Assembly (NCBI RefSeq): GCF_021287045.1
Contig: NZ_JAJTBG010000002.1
Location: 124,001-188,000, forward strand
Reading direction: 5' to 3'
From: Oryzomicrobium sp.
GTDB lineage: Bacteria > Pseudomonadota > Gammaproteobacteria > Burkholderiales > Rhodocyclaceae
Length of the DNA: 64,000 nt
Made by a program: the position numbers and the translations under genes
Shown: positions 53,308 through 62,646 of the stretch, piece by piece
Layout: every line of letters begins with the position of its first letter
Position numbering within the stretch: position 1 is the first letter of the stretch
Notes under the pieces: model-generated
What the model was told of the DNA's origin: nothing
Databases searched by the model: none
Seen by the model: the letters and a program-made list of their open reading frames with translations, nothing else

Positions 53308-54099
53308 ATGTTACGCATCGTCTCGCTGAATCTCAACGGCATCCGCTCCGCCTGGAGCAAGGGCTTCCCCGACTGGGTCGCCACCCACGGCGCCGACATC
53401 TTCTGTTTCCAGGAACTCAAGGCCCAGATTCCCGACCTGTCCCCGGACATGGTCGCCCCCCCGGGCTACCATGCCTACTACCACTGCGCCGAAAAGCGCG
53501 GCTACAGCGGCGTGGGCCTGTGGAGCCGGCGCGAGCCCGACCGGGTGGTGGAAGGCATCGGCCACCCCGGCTTCGACGCCGAGGGCCGCTACCTGCGCGC
53601 CGATTTCGGCAAGCTCACCGTGGTTTCCCTGTACCTGCCCTCCGGCTCCAGCTCGGAAGAGCGACAGCAGGCCAAGTTCGCCTTCATGGCCGAGTTCGCC
53701 CCGGTGCTGGCCGAGCTGATGGCCGAGGCCAAGCGCGACGGGCGGGAGGTGGTGGTGTGCGGCGACTGGAATATCGCCCACAAGGAAATCGACCTGAAGA
53801 ACTGGAAGTCGAACCAGAAGAACTCGGGCTTCCTGCCCGAGGAGCGGGCCTGGCTGTCCGGCCTGTTCGACCAGGGCGGCTGGGTGGACGCCTTCCGCTG
53901 CGTGGACCCGCGCCCGGAGCGCTACACCTGGTGGTCCAACCGGGGCCAGGCCTGGGCCAAGAACGTGGGGTGGCGCATCGACTACCAGATCGCCACGCCC
54001 GGGCTGGCTGCCGCCGCCCGCCACGCCGAAATCTGGGTGGACAGCCGCTTCTCCGACCACGCCCCGCTCACCCTCGATTACGACGTTGCCCCCGCCTGA
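53308..54099 (+). CDS. xthA: Exodeoxyribonuclease III / AP endonuclease
   Basis: This 263-aa base-excision-repair nuclease belongs to the EEP family. Motifs are in order: SLNLNGIRSAWSKGFPDWVA, the catalytic Glu in ADIFCFQELKAQIPDLSPDM, VVCGDWNIAHKEIDLKNWKS, FLPEERAWLSGLFDQGGWVD, YTWWSNRGQAWAKNVGWRID and the terminal SRFSDHAPLTLDY with the catalytic His. The length is standard. Confidence 0.97.
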   Translation: MLRIVSLNLNGIRSAWSKGFPDWVATHGADIFCFQELKAQIPDLSPDMVAPPGYHAYYHCAEKRGYSGVGLWSRREPDRVVEGIGHPGFDAEGRYLRADFGKLTVVSLYLPSGSSSEERQQAKFAFMAEFAPVLAELMAEAKRDGREVVVCGDWNIAHKEIDLKNWKSNQKNSGFLPEERAWLSGLFDQGGWVDAFRCVDPRPERYTWWSNRGQAWAKNVGWRIDYQIATPGLAAAARHAEIWVDSRFSDHAPLTLDYDVAPA

Positions 54100-54224
54100 C
54101 GGCTCGCCGACCGTTACCGACGGTCACGGGGAACGCACCGTTTCACCACGGTTTCGCGTTGCAATTCCCCGGGGGAGCGATTAACGTCAACTCAGTATTT
54201 GTCTCCATCATAACGAGGTTCGCC

Positions 54225-54536
54225 ATGGCTCAAGACACCGCACTCTCCAAAGACAAACTGGTTTCCGACCTCAAGGTCGTGGTCGCCGACGCCGAAGAAC
54301 TGCTCAAGGCCACCGCCAGCCAGGCCGGCGAAAAGGCCGCCGAGCTGCGCACCCGCATCCAGGACCGCCTGCGCGACGCCAAGGTGCGCCTGGCCGACGC
54401 CGAAGCCGCCCTGATCGACACTACCAAGGCCGCCGCCCGCGCCACCGACGACTTCGTCCACGACCATCCGTGGAAGGCCGTCGGCGTCGCCGCCGCCGTG
54501 GGCCTGGTGATCGGCGTGCTGATCGGCCGCCGTTAA
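54225..54536 (+). CDS. ElaB/YqjD/DUF883 family membrane-anchored protein
   Basis: This 103-aa protein has a long N-terminal amphipathic helix (about residues 8-70, KLVSDLKVVVADAEELLKAT and RTRIQDRLRDAKVRLADAEA) followed by the DUF883 signature DDFVHDHPWKAVGVAAAVGL and a single C-terminal membrane helix ending GVLIGRR. YqjD-type proteins are inner-membrane-anchored and bind ribosomes in stationary phase in E. coli. It is the first gene of a yqjD-yqjE-yqjK-like set. Confidence 0.9.
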   Translation: MAQDTALSKDKLVSDLKVVVADAEELLKATASQAGEKAAELRTRIQDRLRDAKVRLADAEAALIDTTKAAARATDDFVHDHPWKAVGVAAAVGLVIGVLIGRR

Positions 54537-54561
54537 GCCGCCCAGCGCCACGCACCGCACC

Positions 54562-54963
54562 ATGGGTGACGCCACCCGCCCGGAGGAGGCCGCCGGCCAC
54601 TCCGGGCTTTTCACGTCCCTGAAGGGACTCCTGGCAACCTTCGTCGCCACCGCCCACACGCGTCTGGAACTCCTCGCCACCGAGGTGGAAGAGGAAAAGC
54701 TGCGCGTCTTCTCCCTGCTCGCCCTCACCGTCGGCGCCGTATTCACCCTGCTGCTCGGCGTGGTGCTGGCCATCGCCCTGGTGGTGGCGGCCTTCTGGGA
54801 CAACCGCATCGCCGTCCTGGGCGGCCTCACCGTGCTCGCCTTCGCCGCCTTCGCCCTGTTCGCCTGGCGCTTCCGCCAAGTGGCGCGGCGCAGCTCGCCC
54901 CTGTTCGCCCACAGCCTGGCCGAACTGCGCGAAGACCTGCGCCGCCTGCGCGGCCGGGACTGA
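54562..54963 (+). CDS. YqjE/phage-holin-like family membrane protein
   Basis: This 133-aa protein has two central membrane helices (SLLALTVGAVFTLLLGVVLA and the next, VLGGLTVLAFAAFALFAWRF) flanked by helical cytoplasmic segments (FVATAHTRLELLATEVEEEK and LAELREDLRRLRGRD). The TRLELLATE-x-EEEK motif is typical of YqjE. It lies 25 bp after the YqjD-like gene and 26 bp before the next small gene. The role is unknown, likely envelope or stress related. Confidence 0.87.
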   Translation: MGDATRPEEAAGHSGLFTSLKGLLATFVATAHTRLELLATEVEEEKLRVFSLLALTVGAVFTLLLGVVLAIALVVAAFWDNRIAVLGGLTVLAFAAFALFAWRFRQVARRSSPLFAHSLAELREDLRRLRGRD

Positions 54964-54989
54964 GCGGGAATCGAGGAAGCGGAGCGGGG

Positions 54990-55289
54990 ATGAACGAACG
55001 CCGTCTCGAACTGGCCATGCGGCGTGGCTGGCTGCAGTCGGAAATCGACCTGCAACGCCGCCGCATCGCCGACCAGGCCCAGCCCCTGGCCAACGCCCTG
55101 GACAAGGTGGACGGTCTGGCCGGGCGGGTACGCGGCCTGCGCGACCACCCCGGACTGATCGGCGCCGCCGTAGCCGCCCTGGTGATCCTGCGCCCCCGCC
55201 GCCTGTGGCGCTGGGGCAAGCGCGGCCTGGCCCTGTGGACCCTGGGGCGTAGCCTGCGCACCCGGCTGTCCGGCTTCTTCGGCGGCTAA
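54990..55289 (+). CDS. YqjK-like protein
   Basis: This 99-aa, very basic protein has an N-terminal helix (MNERRLELAMRRGWLQSEID, LQRRRIADQAQPLANALDKV) and one hydrophobic segment (HPGLIGAAVAALVILRPRRL). Position after YqjD- and YqjE-like genes and the LRDHPGLIGAAVAALVILRP stretch fit YqjK. The ATG follows GGAGCGGGG. The function is unknown. Confidence 0.78.
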   Translation: MNERRLELAMRRGWLQSEIDLQRRRIADQAQPLANALDKVDGLAGRVRGLRDHPGLIGAAVAALVILRPRRLWRWGKRGLALWTLGRSLRTRLSGFFGG

Positions 55290-55469
55290 GCCCGCCCCCG
55301 CCGGCTTTTTTCGGGGCGCACCGCCCTCTTCGCGGCAACTCGCCGCAATTCGCCGTGCCCGCTACCTACCGGGCGCGCGCTTGATTCCCCCATCGCCACC
55401 ATCGACCGCCCCGCGCGGAGCGACTGCCCGCGCCTTGTCTCACCCTTTGGTGCCGCTGCTCCGCCCCGC

Positions 55470-56189
<720 letters not shown>

Positions 56190-56227
56190 GAAGGCGTGGC
56201 GGTGAAGAATGCGGTTCGTGAATCGGC

Positions 56228-57751
56228 TCAGTCGTCGGCGCCGGCGGGCAGCACCGGACGGACCAGGGCGGTAAGGGCCTGGCGCATCCACCAGACCATG
56301 ACCACCCCCGGCGCGGCGATGACGATGGAGAAGAGGAAGAAGGCGGGCCAGCCGATGGATTCGGACAGCACGCCGGACAGGGGGCTCACGTAGATGCGCC
56401 CGACGGCGGCGAAGGCCGACAGCAAGGCGTAGTGGGTGGCCGAGAAGCGTTGGTTGCACAGGGCCATCAGCAGGGCGACGAAGGCCACCGTGCCCATGCC
56501 GCCGGTGATGTTCTCGCCGGCGATCACGGTGAGCAGCAGCCAGTCCAGGGCGGCCGGGGTGTGCAGGGCGACGATGCCCCAGTCGAAGGCCGGCACCTGC
56601 ACCGATCCCCAGGCACCCTTGCCGAGCAGGGCCAGGGCGTAGAAGCCGAAGTTGGACGCCAGTTGCAGCAGGCCGAACACCAGCAAGGCCCGGTACAGGC
56701 TAAGGCGGGTCATGATCAGGCCGCCGACGAAGGCGCCCAGGATGGTCAGCCAGATGCCGATCACCTTGTTGGCGATGCCCACCTCTTCCTGCAAGAAGCC
56801 CATGCCCTTGATCAGGAAGGGCGTGGTCAGGCTGCCGGCGAAGGCGTCGCCGAGCTTGTAGAGGATGATCAGCACCAGAAAGGCCGCCGCCCCGTTCTGG
56901 GCGAAGTAGCTGTTCAGGGAGCGGTTGAGGGTCTCGAAGCCGGTACGCCGGGCCAGCCAGTAGGCCAGCGGCAGGGCGCAGGCGATCTCGGCCAGGACGA
57001 ACAGCAGCTGGATCCACTTGTTGGCGTCGTTCGGGTCCAGGCCCGCCAGCACCAGGGCCTGGCGCGCCACGGCGTAGCCCGCCACCACCCCGGCGATCAT
57101 GGCGGCAAAGCCCAGCAGCTCGCGGCGCGGGTCCGAATCCAGGGGCTTGGAGACGCCCGCCACCCGAGGCAACAGGGTCAGGGACAAGGCGCCGCAGACC
57201 ATCAGGATGGTGCCCATCACCCCGTACACCCGGGGCCAGGATTGCCACTGGCCGGCCCAGATGAGGGCGATGCCGCCGGACAGGATCATCGCCAGCCGGT
57301 AGGCGAAGACGTGCACCGAGGCCCCCAGGCCCCGCTCCTCTTCCGGCAGCAGGTCGGTGCGGTAGGCGTCCACCACCACGTCCTGGGACGCCGAGAGAAA
57401 GGCCACCAGCACCGCCGCCAGGGCGAACAGCTGGGGCGTGGCGCTCGGCGACAGGGTCGCCATCCACCACAGCAGCCCGCCCAGGGCGAACTGGGTCAGG
57501 GCCAGCCAGCCGCGCCGCCGCCCCAGCCAGGGCAGCTCGAAGCGGTCCATCAGAGGCGCCCAGAGAAACTTGAAGGTGTAGGGAATGCCCACCAGGCCGA
57601 AGAAGCCGATGGTGGCCAGATCGACCCCATCCACCGTCAGCCAGGCCTGCATGGCCTGGCCGGTGAGGGCCAGGGGCAACCCGGAAGCGAAGCCGAGGAT
57701 GAGGATGGCGAGGAGCCGCCAGGCGCGGCCGATGTGGTGACGGCCGACCAT
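56228..57751 (-). CDS. ampG: AmpG-like muropeptide MFS transporter
   Basis: This 507-aa inner-membrane protein of the major facilitator superfamily has about 14 hydrophobic helices. The N-terminal GFASGLPLALTGQAMQAWLT, GIPYTFKFLWAPLMDRFELP and SASQDVVVDAYRTDLLPEEE are AmpG signatures. AmpG imports GlcNAc-anhydroMurNAc peptides for cell-wall recycling and can influence AmpC induction. It precedes the glycosylase gene on the same strand by 38 bp. Confidence 0.88.
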   Translation of the reverse strand: MVGRHHIGRAWRLLAILILGFASGLPLALTGQAMQAWLTVDGVDLATIGFFGLVGIPYTFKFLWAPLMDRFELPWLGRRRGWLALTQFALGGLLWWMATLSPSATPQLFALAAVLVAFLSASQDVVVDAYRTDLLPEEERGLGASVHVFAYRLAMILSGGIALIWAGQWQSWPRVYGVMGTILMVCGALSLTLLPRVAGVSKPLDSDPRRELLGFAAMIAGVVAGYAVARQALVLAGLDPNDANKWIQLLFVLAEIACALPLAYWLARRTGFETLNRSLNSYFAQNGAAAFLVLIILYKLGDAFAGSLTTPFLIKGMGFLQEEVGIANKVIGIWLTILGAFVGGLIMTRLSLYRALLVFGLLQLASNFGFYALALLGKGAWGSVQVPAFDWGIVALHTPAALDWLLLTVIAGENITGGMGTVAFVALLMALCNQRFSATHYALLSAFAAVGRIYVSPLSGVLSESIGWPAFFLFSIVIAAPGVVMVWWMRQALTALVRPVLPAGADD

Positions 57752-58261
57752 CAGCGCGCCCCCACGGGGGAGGACGCATCGGGGCAGCGGGCGCGGGGCG
57801 GCAGGGCAGGGCGGATCACGGGGAGCGGGTTATTGAAGTTATCGGGAGCGAGCGGAACCGGGCAGGCCAGAAACAAGGGCGGACAGCAGGCCGTGGGCGG
57901 CGGAAATTCACGCCGCGCCGACAGCCAATGCCGGGCGCGCGCCGGGGCCACAGCCGGAGCCACATGAAGGCCGCACCGCGCGGCGGCCGCAGCCGCATAA
58001 CGGCGCCGGACCGCCCGGAAGGGTCGCACATCGGGCCGGGCAGGGGAAGGGCGCATCGTCGCGCCGGCTGCACCGCGCCACACCGAAACCCTTGCCTGGC
58101 AAGGGTTTGCGCCGGGCGCGGCCAAACGCCGCCCAGGCCAAGCGATTTACTATTAAGTAATATATAAGACCTGTTTTCTTAGACACTTAGCTTATGTTGT
58201 AATTATGGATTACGTTTAGTTTGAACCCCTGACCCCCCGGGCCACGATGGAGGAAACCGTA
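57752..58261 (+). other. Intergenic region with CoA-transferase promoter; no gene seen
   Basis: This 510-bp divergent region lies between ampG and the CoA-transferase. The first 380 bases are GC-rich without a convincing gene. A small hairpin (ACCCTTGCCTGGCAAGGGT, about 58086-58104) is present. From about 58140 to 58220 the sequence turns strongly AT-rich (ACTATTAAGTAATATATAAG, TTAGCTTATGTTGTAATTAT), where the CoA-transferase promoter probably lies. Confidence 0.5.
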
Positions 58262-59812
58262 ATGCCCCAAGCCCTGCCCCCGACCCTTGCCGAGGACGTC
58301 CTGAATGCCCGCATCCGCCTGCCGCGCCTGCGCGAGCGGATCACCACCCCGGAGGCCGCCGCCGCCTGGGTCAAGGACGGCATGACCGTGGGCATGAGCG
58401 GCTTCACTCGCTCCGGCGACGCCAAGGTGGTGCCGGTGGCCATCGCCGAGCGGGCCCGCCACACGCCGCTGAAGATCGACCTGATCACCGGCGCCTCCCT
58501 GGGTAACGACCTGGACAAGATCCTCACCGAAGCCGGCGCCCTGGCCCGGCGCATCCCCTTCCAGTCCGACGCCACCCTGCGCGGCGCGATCAACAGGGGC
58601 GAGGTGATGTTCGTGGACCAGCACCTCTCGGAAACCGTCGAGCTGCTGCGCACCGGCCAGATCGGCCCGATCGACCTGGCCATCGTCGAAGCCGCCGCCA
58701 TCACCGAGGACGGCGCCATCGTGCCCACCACCTCGGTGGGCAACTCCGCCAGCTTCGCCATCCTGGCCGAGAAGGTGATCGTCGAGATCAACGTCAGCCA
58801 GCCCCTGGCCCTGGAAGGCCTGCACGACATCTGGATTCCCGGCCGCCGCCCCAACCGGGACCCGCTGCCCCTGACCTCGGTGTCGGACCGTATCGGCACC
58901 CCGGCCATCGCCATCCCGCCGGAGAAGATCGTCGCCATCGTCATCAGCGACAAGGCCGACAGCCCGGCCAACATCCAGCCGGCGGACGAAGAGACCGCCG
59001 CCATCGCCGCCCACCTGATCGACTTCTTCGCCCACGAGGTCAGCCACGGCCGCCTGACGCCGTCGCTGCAACCGCTCCAGGCCGGCATCGGCACCATCGC
59101 CAACGCCGTGCTGGCCGGCTTTGCCGACAGCCCCTTCCACGGCCTGACCATGTATTCGGAGGTGCTCCAGGATTCCACCTTCGACCTGTTCGACGCCGGC
59201 AAACTGGACTTCGCCTCGGGCTCGTCGATCACCCTATCCGCCGAACGGGGCAAGGAAGTGTTCGCCAACCTGGAGCGCTACCGCGACAAGCTGGTGCTGC
59301 GTCCCCAGGAAGTCAGCAACCACCCCGAGGTGGTGCGCCGCCTCGGCCTGATCTGCCTCAACACCGCCCTGGAAGCCGACATCTACGGCAACGTGAACTC
59401 CACCCACGTCTATGGCACCCACATGATGAACGGCATCGGCGGCTCCGGCGACTTCGCCCGCAACGGCTACCTGTCGATCTTCGCCACCAAGTCGGTGGCC
59501 AAGAACGGCGAGCTGTCCAGCCTGGTGCCCATGGTCAGCCACGTGGACCACACCGAGCACGACGTGGACATCCTGGTCACCGAACAGGGCCTGGCCGACC
59601 TGCGCGGCCTGGCGCCCCGGGAACGGGCCCGCACCATCATCGCCAACTGCGTGCATCCGGACTTCCGCGAGCCCCTGTCCGACTACTTCGAGCGGGCCTG
59701 CCTGCGCGGCGGCCACACCCCGCACATCCTCGAAGAAGCCCTGTCCTGGCACACCCGTGCCCGGGACACCGGCTCGATGCGCGAAACCAAGCGCTCCCTC
59801 AAGGTGGCCTGA
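58262..59812 (+). CDS. Acetyl-CoA hydrolase/transferase family, probable succinate (acetate) CoA-transferase
   Basis: This 516-aa CoA-transferase has the two-domain fold of succinyl-CoA:acetate CoA-transferases. Key segments are VGMSGFTRSGDAKVVPVAIA, MTVGMSG near the N-terminus, the catalytic Glu in LTMYSEVLQDSTFDLFDAG, THMMNGIGGSGDFARNGYLS and VTEQGLADLRGLAPRERART. I prefer the ATG at 58262, with GGAGGA 8 bp upstream; an ATG at 58247 lies before that site. It probably moves CoA between succinate and acetate or propionate. It stands alone before a bidirectional terminator. Confidence 0.9.
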   Translation: MPQALPPTLAEDVLNARIRLPRLRERITTPEAAAAWVKDGMTVGMSGFTRSGDAKVVPVAIAERARHTPLKIDLITGASLGNDLDKILTEAGALARRIPFQSDATLRGAINRGEVMFVDQHLSETVELLRTGQIGPIDLAIVEAAAITEDGAIVPTTSVGNSASFAILAEKVIVEINVSQPLALEGLHDIWIPGRRPNRDPLPLTSVSDRIGTPAIAIPPEKIVAIVISDKADSPANIQPADEETAAIAAHLIDFFAHEVSHGRLTPSLQPLQAGIGTIANAVLAGFADSPFHGLTMYSEVLQDSTFDLFDAGKLDFASGSSITLSAERGKEVFANLERYRDKLVLRPQEVSNHPEVVRRLGLICLNTALEADIYGNVNSTHVYGTHMMNGIGGSGDFARNGYLSIFATKSVAKNGELSSLVPMVSHVDHTEHDVDILVTEQGLADLRGLAPRERARTIIANCVHPDFREPLSDYFERACLRGGHTPHILEEALSWHTRARDTGSMRETKRSLKVA

Positions 59813-59858
59813 GCCGTGCGCCGGCAGCCTCGGTAGCAACGGCGAAACCGCACCAACG

Positions 59859-59888
59859 AAAAAGCCGGCCCGGAAAGGCCGGCTTTTT
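59859..59888 (+). terminator. Bidirectional terminator between the CoA-transferase and metW
   Basis: A 12-bp stem (AAAAAGCCGGCC with GGCCGGCTTTTT, loop CGGAAA) gives T-runs on both strands. It lies 46 bases after one stop and 39 bases from the other. Confidence 0.92.
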
Positions 59889-59926
59889 CACGTCCGCCGC
59901 CAACGACGGCAGCGGCGCCTACCGCG

Positions 59927-60598
59927 TCACACCGCCCAGTTGAGGCGGCCCAGGCGGTACAGGGCCACGTCGGCGTTAAGGTTGGGATCGTCGGCCACCG
60001 GCTGGCCGGCGGCGAAGGCGCGCCGCTCGCGCACGGCGATGCCCAGCTTGTCGCACAGGGCCTCGAAGTCGGCGATGGTGAAGAAGCGCACGTTGGGCGA
60101 GTCGTACCACTGGTAGGGCAGGTAGTCGGACACCGGCATGCGCCCGGCGGCGATGGCCGCCCGGTTCTGGTGGTAGCCGAAGTTGGGGATCGACACCACC
60201 GCCTCCCGGCCGACGCGCAGTATCTCGCGCAGCATCTGCTCGGTGTGGTGCACCGTCTGCAACGACAGGGACATGATGACGTGGTCGAAGAAGTCGTCCT
60301 CGAAGCCGGCCAGGCCGCGCTCCAGGTCGGTCTGGATGACGTTGATGCCGTTGCGGACGCAGGCGGTCACCTGGGCCGGGGCGATCTCCACGCCGTAGCC
60401 GCGCACCCGGCGTGCCGCGCCCAGGTGCTTGAGCAGGCTGCCGTCGCCGCAGCCCAGGTCGAGCACCCGGGCGCCTTCGGCCACCCAGGCGGTGATCACG
60501 TCGAAGTCGAAGCGGAAACCGCCGGCCAGGGCGTAGGGGTCTGCCGCGGCGGTATCGGCGGGGCGGGAATGGGGGGATTGGTTCTGGGTCGTCGTCAT
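59927..60598 (-). CDS. metW: Methionine biosynthesis protein MetW
   Basis: This 223-aa methyltransferase-fold protein is needed with MetX for homoserine acylation in proteobacteria. The SAM-like motif is in [20 protein letters not shown]; MetW-specific stretches are [40 protein letters not shown] and [20 protein letters not shown]. It starts 7 bp after metX ends, in the same transcript and under the SAM-II riboswitch. Confidence 0.95.
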   Translation of the reverse strand: MTTTQNQSPHSRPADTAAADPYALAGGFRFDFDVITAWVAEGARVLDLGCGDGSLLKHLGAARRVRGYGVEIAPAQVTACVRNGINVIQTDLERGLAGFEDDFFDHVIMSLSLQTVHHTEQMLREILRVGREAVVSIPNFGYHQNRAAIAAGRMPVSDYLPYQWYDSPNVRFFTIADFEALCDKLGIAVRERRAFAAGQPVADDPNLNADVALYRLGRLNWAV

Positions 60599-60605
60599 GG
60601 CCGCC

Positions 60606-61775
60606 TCACACCGCGATGTTGTCGAGGTAGGCCCGCACCACGTCGTGGTACTGGGGGTCGTCGAGGAGGAAGGAATCGTGGCCGAAGTTGCACTCCACCT
60701 CGGCGTAGGTCACGTCCCGGTCGTTGTGCACCAGGGCGTAGACGATCTCCCGGCTGCGCTCCGGCGAGAAGCGCCAGTCGGTGGTGAACGACACCACCAG
60801 AAAGCCGGCCTTGGCCGGGGCCAGGGCGGCGCGCAGGTCGCCGCCGCAGTTGCGCGCCGGGTCGAAGTAGTCGAGGGCCTTGGTGGTGATCAGGTAGGTG
60901 TTGGCGTCGAAGTAGCGGGTGAACTTGTCGCCCTGGTAGCGCAGGTAGGATTCGATCTGGAATTCGGCGTCGTAGTTGTAGCCCAGTTCGCCGCCGTTCT
61001 TCATCTCCCGGCCGAATTTCTCGCCCATCTGATCGTCGGACAGGTAGGTGATGTGCCCCACCATGCGCGCCAGGCGCAGGCCGCGCACCGGCACCACGCC
61101 GTGCTCGTAGTAGTGGCCGCCGTGGAAATCCGGATCGGTGAGGATGGCCTGGCGGGCCACCTCGTTGAAGGCGATGTTCTGGGCCGAAAGCTGGGGCGCC
61201 GAGGCGATCACCAGGGCGTGGCGCACCCGCTCCGGGTGGGCCACGGTCCAGTGCAGGGCCTGCATGCCGCCGAGGCTGCCGCCGACGATGACCGCCCAGG
61301 TGCGGACACCCAGCCGGTCGGCCAGGAGCGCCTGGGCCTCGACCCAGTCCTCCACCGTCACCACCGGGAAATCGGCGCCGTAGGGCTTGCCGGTGGCCGG
61401 GTTGATGCTCATCGGGCCGGTGGAGCCGTAGCAGCCCCCCAGGTTGTTCACCCCGACGACGAAGAACTTGTCGGTGTCGAGGGGCTTGCCCGGGCCCACC
61501 AGGTTGTCCCACCAGCCCAGGCTCTTCGGGTCGTCGGCATAGACGCCGGCGACGTGGTGGCTGCCGGACAGAGCGTGGCAGACCAGCACGGCGTTGGAGG
61601 CCGTGGCGTTGAGGGTGCCGTAGGTCTCATAGACCAGTTCGAAGCCGGGCAGGGTGACCCCGGACGAGAGGGTGATCGGCGCGTCGAACACCGCCTTTTG
61701 CGGCGCGACCACGCCCACCGAGCCCGGCGCCGTGGCGGCCGGGGCGGCAGGGGTTGGGGGTGTCGTGGTGCTCAT
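60606..61775 (-). CDS. metX: Homoserine O-acyltransferase MetX (acetyl or succinyl)
   Basis: This 389-aa alpha/beta-hydrolase acyltransferase activates homoserine for methionine synthesis. The nucleophile elbow is [20 protein letters not shown]; the His is in [19 protein letters not shown] and the Asp is in [17 protein letters not shown]. The N-terminal [20 protein letters not shown] fits. Acyl donor (acetyl- or succinyl-CoA) cannot be read reliably; many betaproteobacterial MetX enzymes use succinyl-CoA. It forms an operon with metW and is preceded by a SAM-II riboswitch with terminator. Confidence 0.95.
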   Translation of the reverse strand: MSTTTPPTPAAPAATAPGSVGVVAPQKAVFDAPITLSSGVTLPGFELVYETYGTLNATASNAVLVCHALSGSHHVAGVYADDPKSLGWWDNLVGPGKPLDTDKFFVVGVNNLGGCYGSTGPMSINPATGKPYGADFPVVTVEDWVEAQALLADRLGVRTWAVIVGGSLGGMQALHWTVAHPERVRHALVIASAPQLSAQNIAFNEVARQAILTDPDFHGGHYYEHGVVPVRGLRLARMVGHITYLSDDQMGEKFGREMKNGGELGYNYDAEFQIESYLRYQGDKFTRYFDANTYLITTKALDYFDPARNCGGDLRAALAPAKAGFLVVSFTTDWRFSPERSREIVYALVHNDRDVTYAEVECNFGHDSFLLDDPQYHDVVRAYLDNIAV

Positions 61776-61790
61776 GGTGTCCTGTAAAGC

Positions 61791-61824
61791 AAAAAACCCA
61801 GTCGGCCAAGCCAGGACTGGGTTT
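61791..61824 (-). terminator. Terminator of the metX riboswitch expression platform
   Basis: On the minus strand AAACCCAGTC pairs with GACTGGGTTT (10 bp, 11-nt loop) and is followed by more T residues. It lies between the SAM-II aptamer and the metX start, so SAM binding probably favours premature termination. Confidence 0.88.
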
Positions 61825-61833
61825 CTTCGCGTC

Positions 61834-61887
61834 CCGCTTTAGCCGTATTTATTGAGCGCCCGCAAGCTGAAATCAAATCGGCGCTGA
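61834..61887 (-). promoter_or_regulatory. SAM-II riboswitch upstream of metX
   Basis: On the minus strand the compact SAM-II (SAM-alpha) pseudoknot motif is visible: a stem followed by GATTTGATTTCAGCTTGCGG, the pairing strand GCGCTC, an A/T-rich loop (AATAAATA) and the closing CGGCTAAAGCGG. Order, spacing and the GATTTGA, GCTTGC and GCTAAAG blocks match the family. It directly precedes a terminator and metX, and it should shut off metX-metW when SAM is abundant. Confidence 0.9.
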
Positions 61888-62259
61888 GGGACGAACCTTA
61901 CTCCCCGGGGGAAAACGCTGTCAATGCGTGGGCAATGCGCCAGCAAATGCACGCCAGCAAATACGCAGCCGCCGAGGCGGGGCCAGTGTGCGGCTCATGC
62001 ACGGCAGCTGTGGTGCGATGGCGCCGTAGCGCGGGATGGGCGCGGGGCGCAGGCTGCCCCCGGCCGCGCCGGGCGGCCTGGGGCTGGGAGCGTAAATTCC
62101 GCCACGCCAAACCCCGCGCCAGTAGGGCGTTTCCAGGCAGGCATCGCGGAGAGCTAGGCGGGGCGCGGCGCTCCACCATGCCATCGTGAAAGTCCGCGCC
62201 CCGCCTTGCTTTCCGGCCGATGGCCCGGAGCGCGGGTTAAGCGGCGTCCGGCAGCGGCG
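61888..62259 (-). other. Intergenic region with long GC inverted repeat; no gene seen
   Basis: This 372-bp region lies between the SAM-II aptamer and the cupin gene. Near the cupin end an inverted repeat (AGGCGGGGCGCGG at about 62155 and CCGCGCCCCGCCTT at about 62197) would form a long hairpin with a 30-nt loop, perhaps ending cupin transcription. Short open frames here lack ribosome binding sites. Confidence 0.45.
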
Positions 62260-62646
62260 TCAGTCCGCCGGCCGGTCGATCATCACGTAGCGCTTGCGCA
62301 CCGGCTCCAGCACGTGGAACTCGCCGCGGAAGCCGGCGGGGATGATGCAGGCGTCGCCGGGGCCGAATTCCTTGGCATGGCCGGCCTCGTCGAGCAGGCG
62401 CAGCCGCCCTTCCAGCACGTGAAAGAACTCGTGCCGCCCGGCGTGGAAGGCGATCTTCCACGCCCCGGGCTCGCAGCACCATTCGCCCATGGAGATGGCG
62501 CCGTCCTCGGCGCTGTAGGCCTCCCGGGTGGTGCGCAGGGGTGCCGGGGCCGGGCCCACCACCCGCTCCGGCGCGGGCCGGTCGGTGGTGGGGGCGGGCA
62601 GGGGGTCGGCGAAGGCGATCAGGGACGGAGGGCAGGGCGTGCTCAT
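62260..62646 (-). CDS. Cupin-domain protein (cupin_3/DUF861 type)
   Basis: This 128-aa small cupin has motif 1 in KIAFHAGRHEFFHVLEGRLR and motif 2 in GPGDACIIPAGFRGEFHVLE, keeping the His/Glu metal ligands of the first motif. Such proteins are often ureidoglycolate-hydrolase or ethanolamine-type cupins, but the substrate is not evident. Its start overlaps the stop of the M61 peptidase gene (ATGA), so the two are translationally coupled. Confidence 0.87.
   Translation of the reverse strand: MSTPCPPSLIAFADPLPAPTTDRPAPERVVGPAPAPLRTTREAYSAEDGAISMGEWCCEPGAWKIAFHAGRHEFFHVLEGRLRLLDEAGHAKEFGPGDACIIPAGFRGEFHVLEPVRKRYVMIDRPAD

Noticed and set aside
55296-55325. GGCTTTTTT after the YqjK-like gene as an intrinsic terminator
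   Set aside because: Only a short stem with a large loop can be drawn; evidence too weak to list as a feature.
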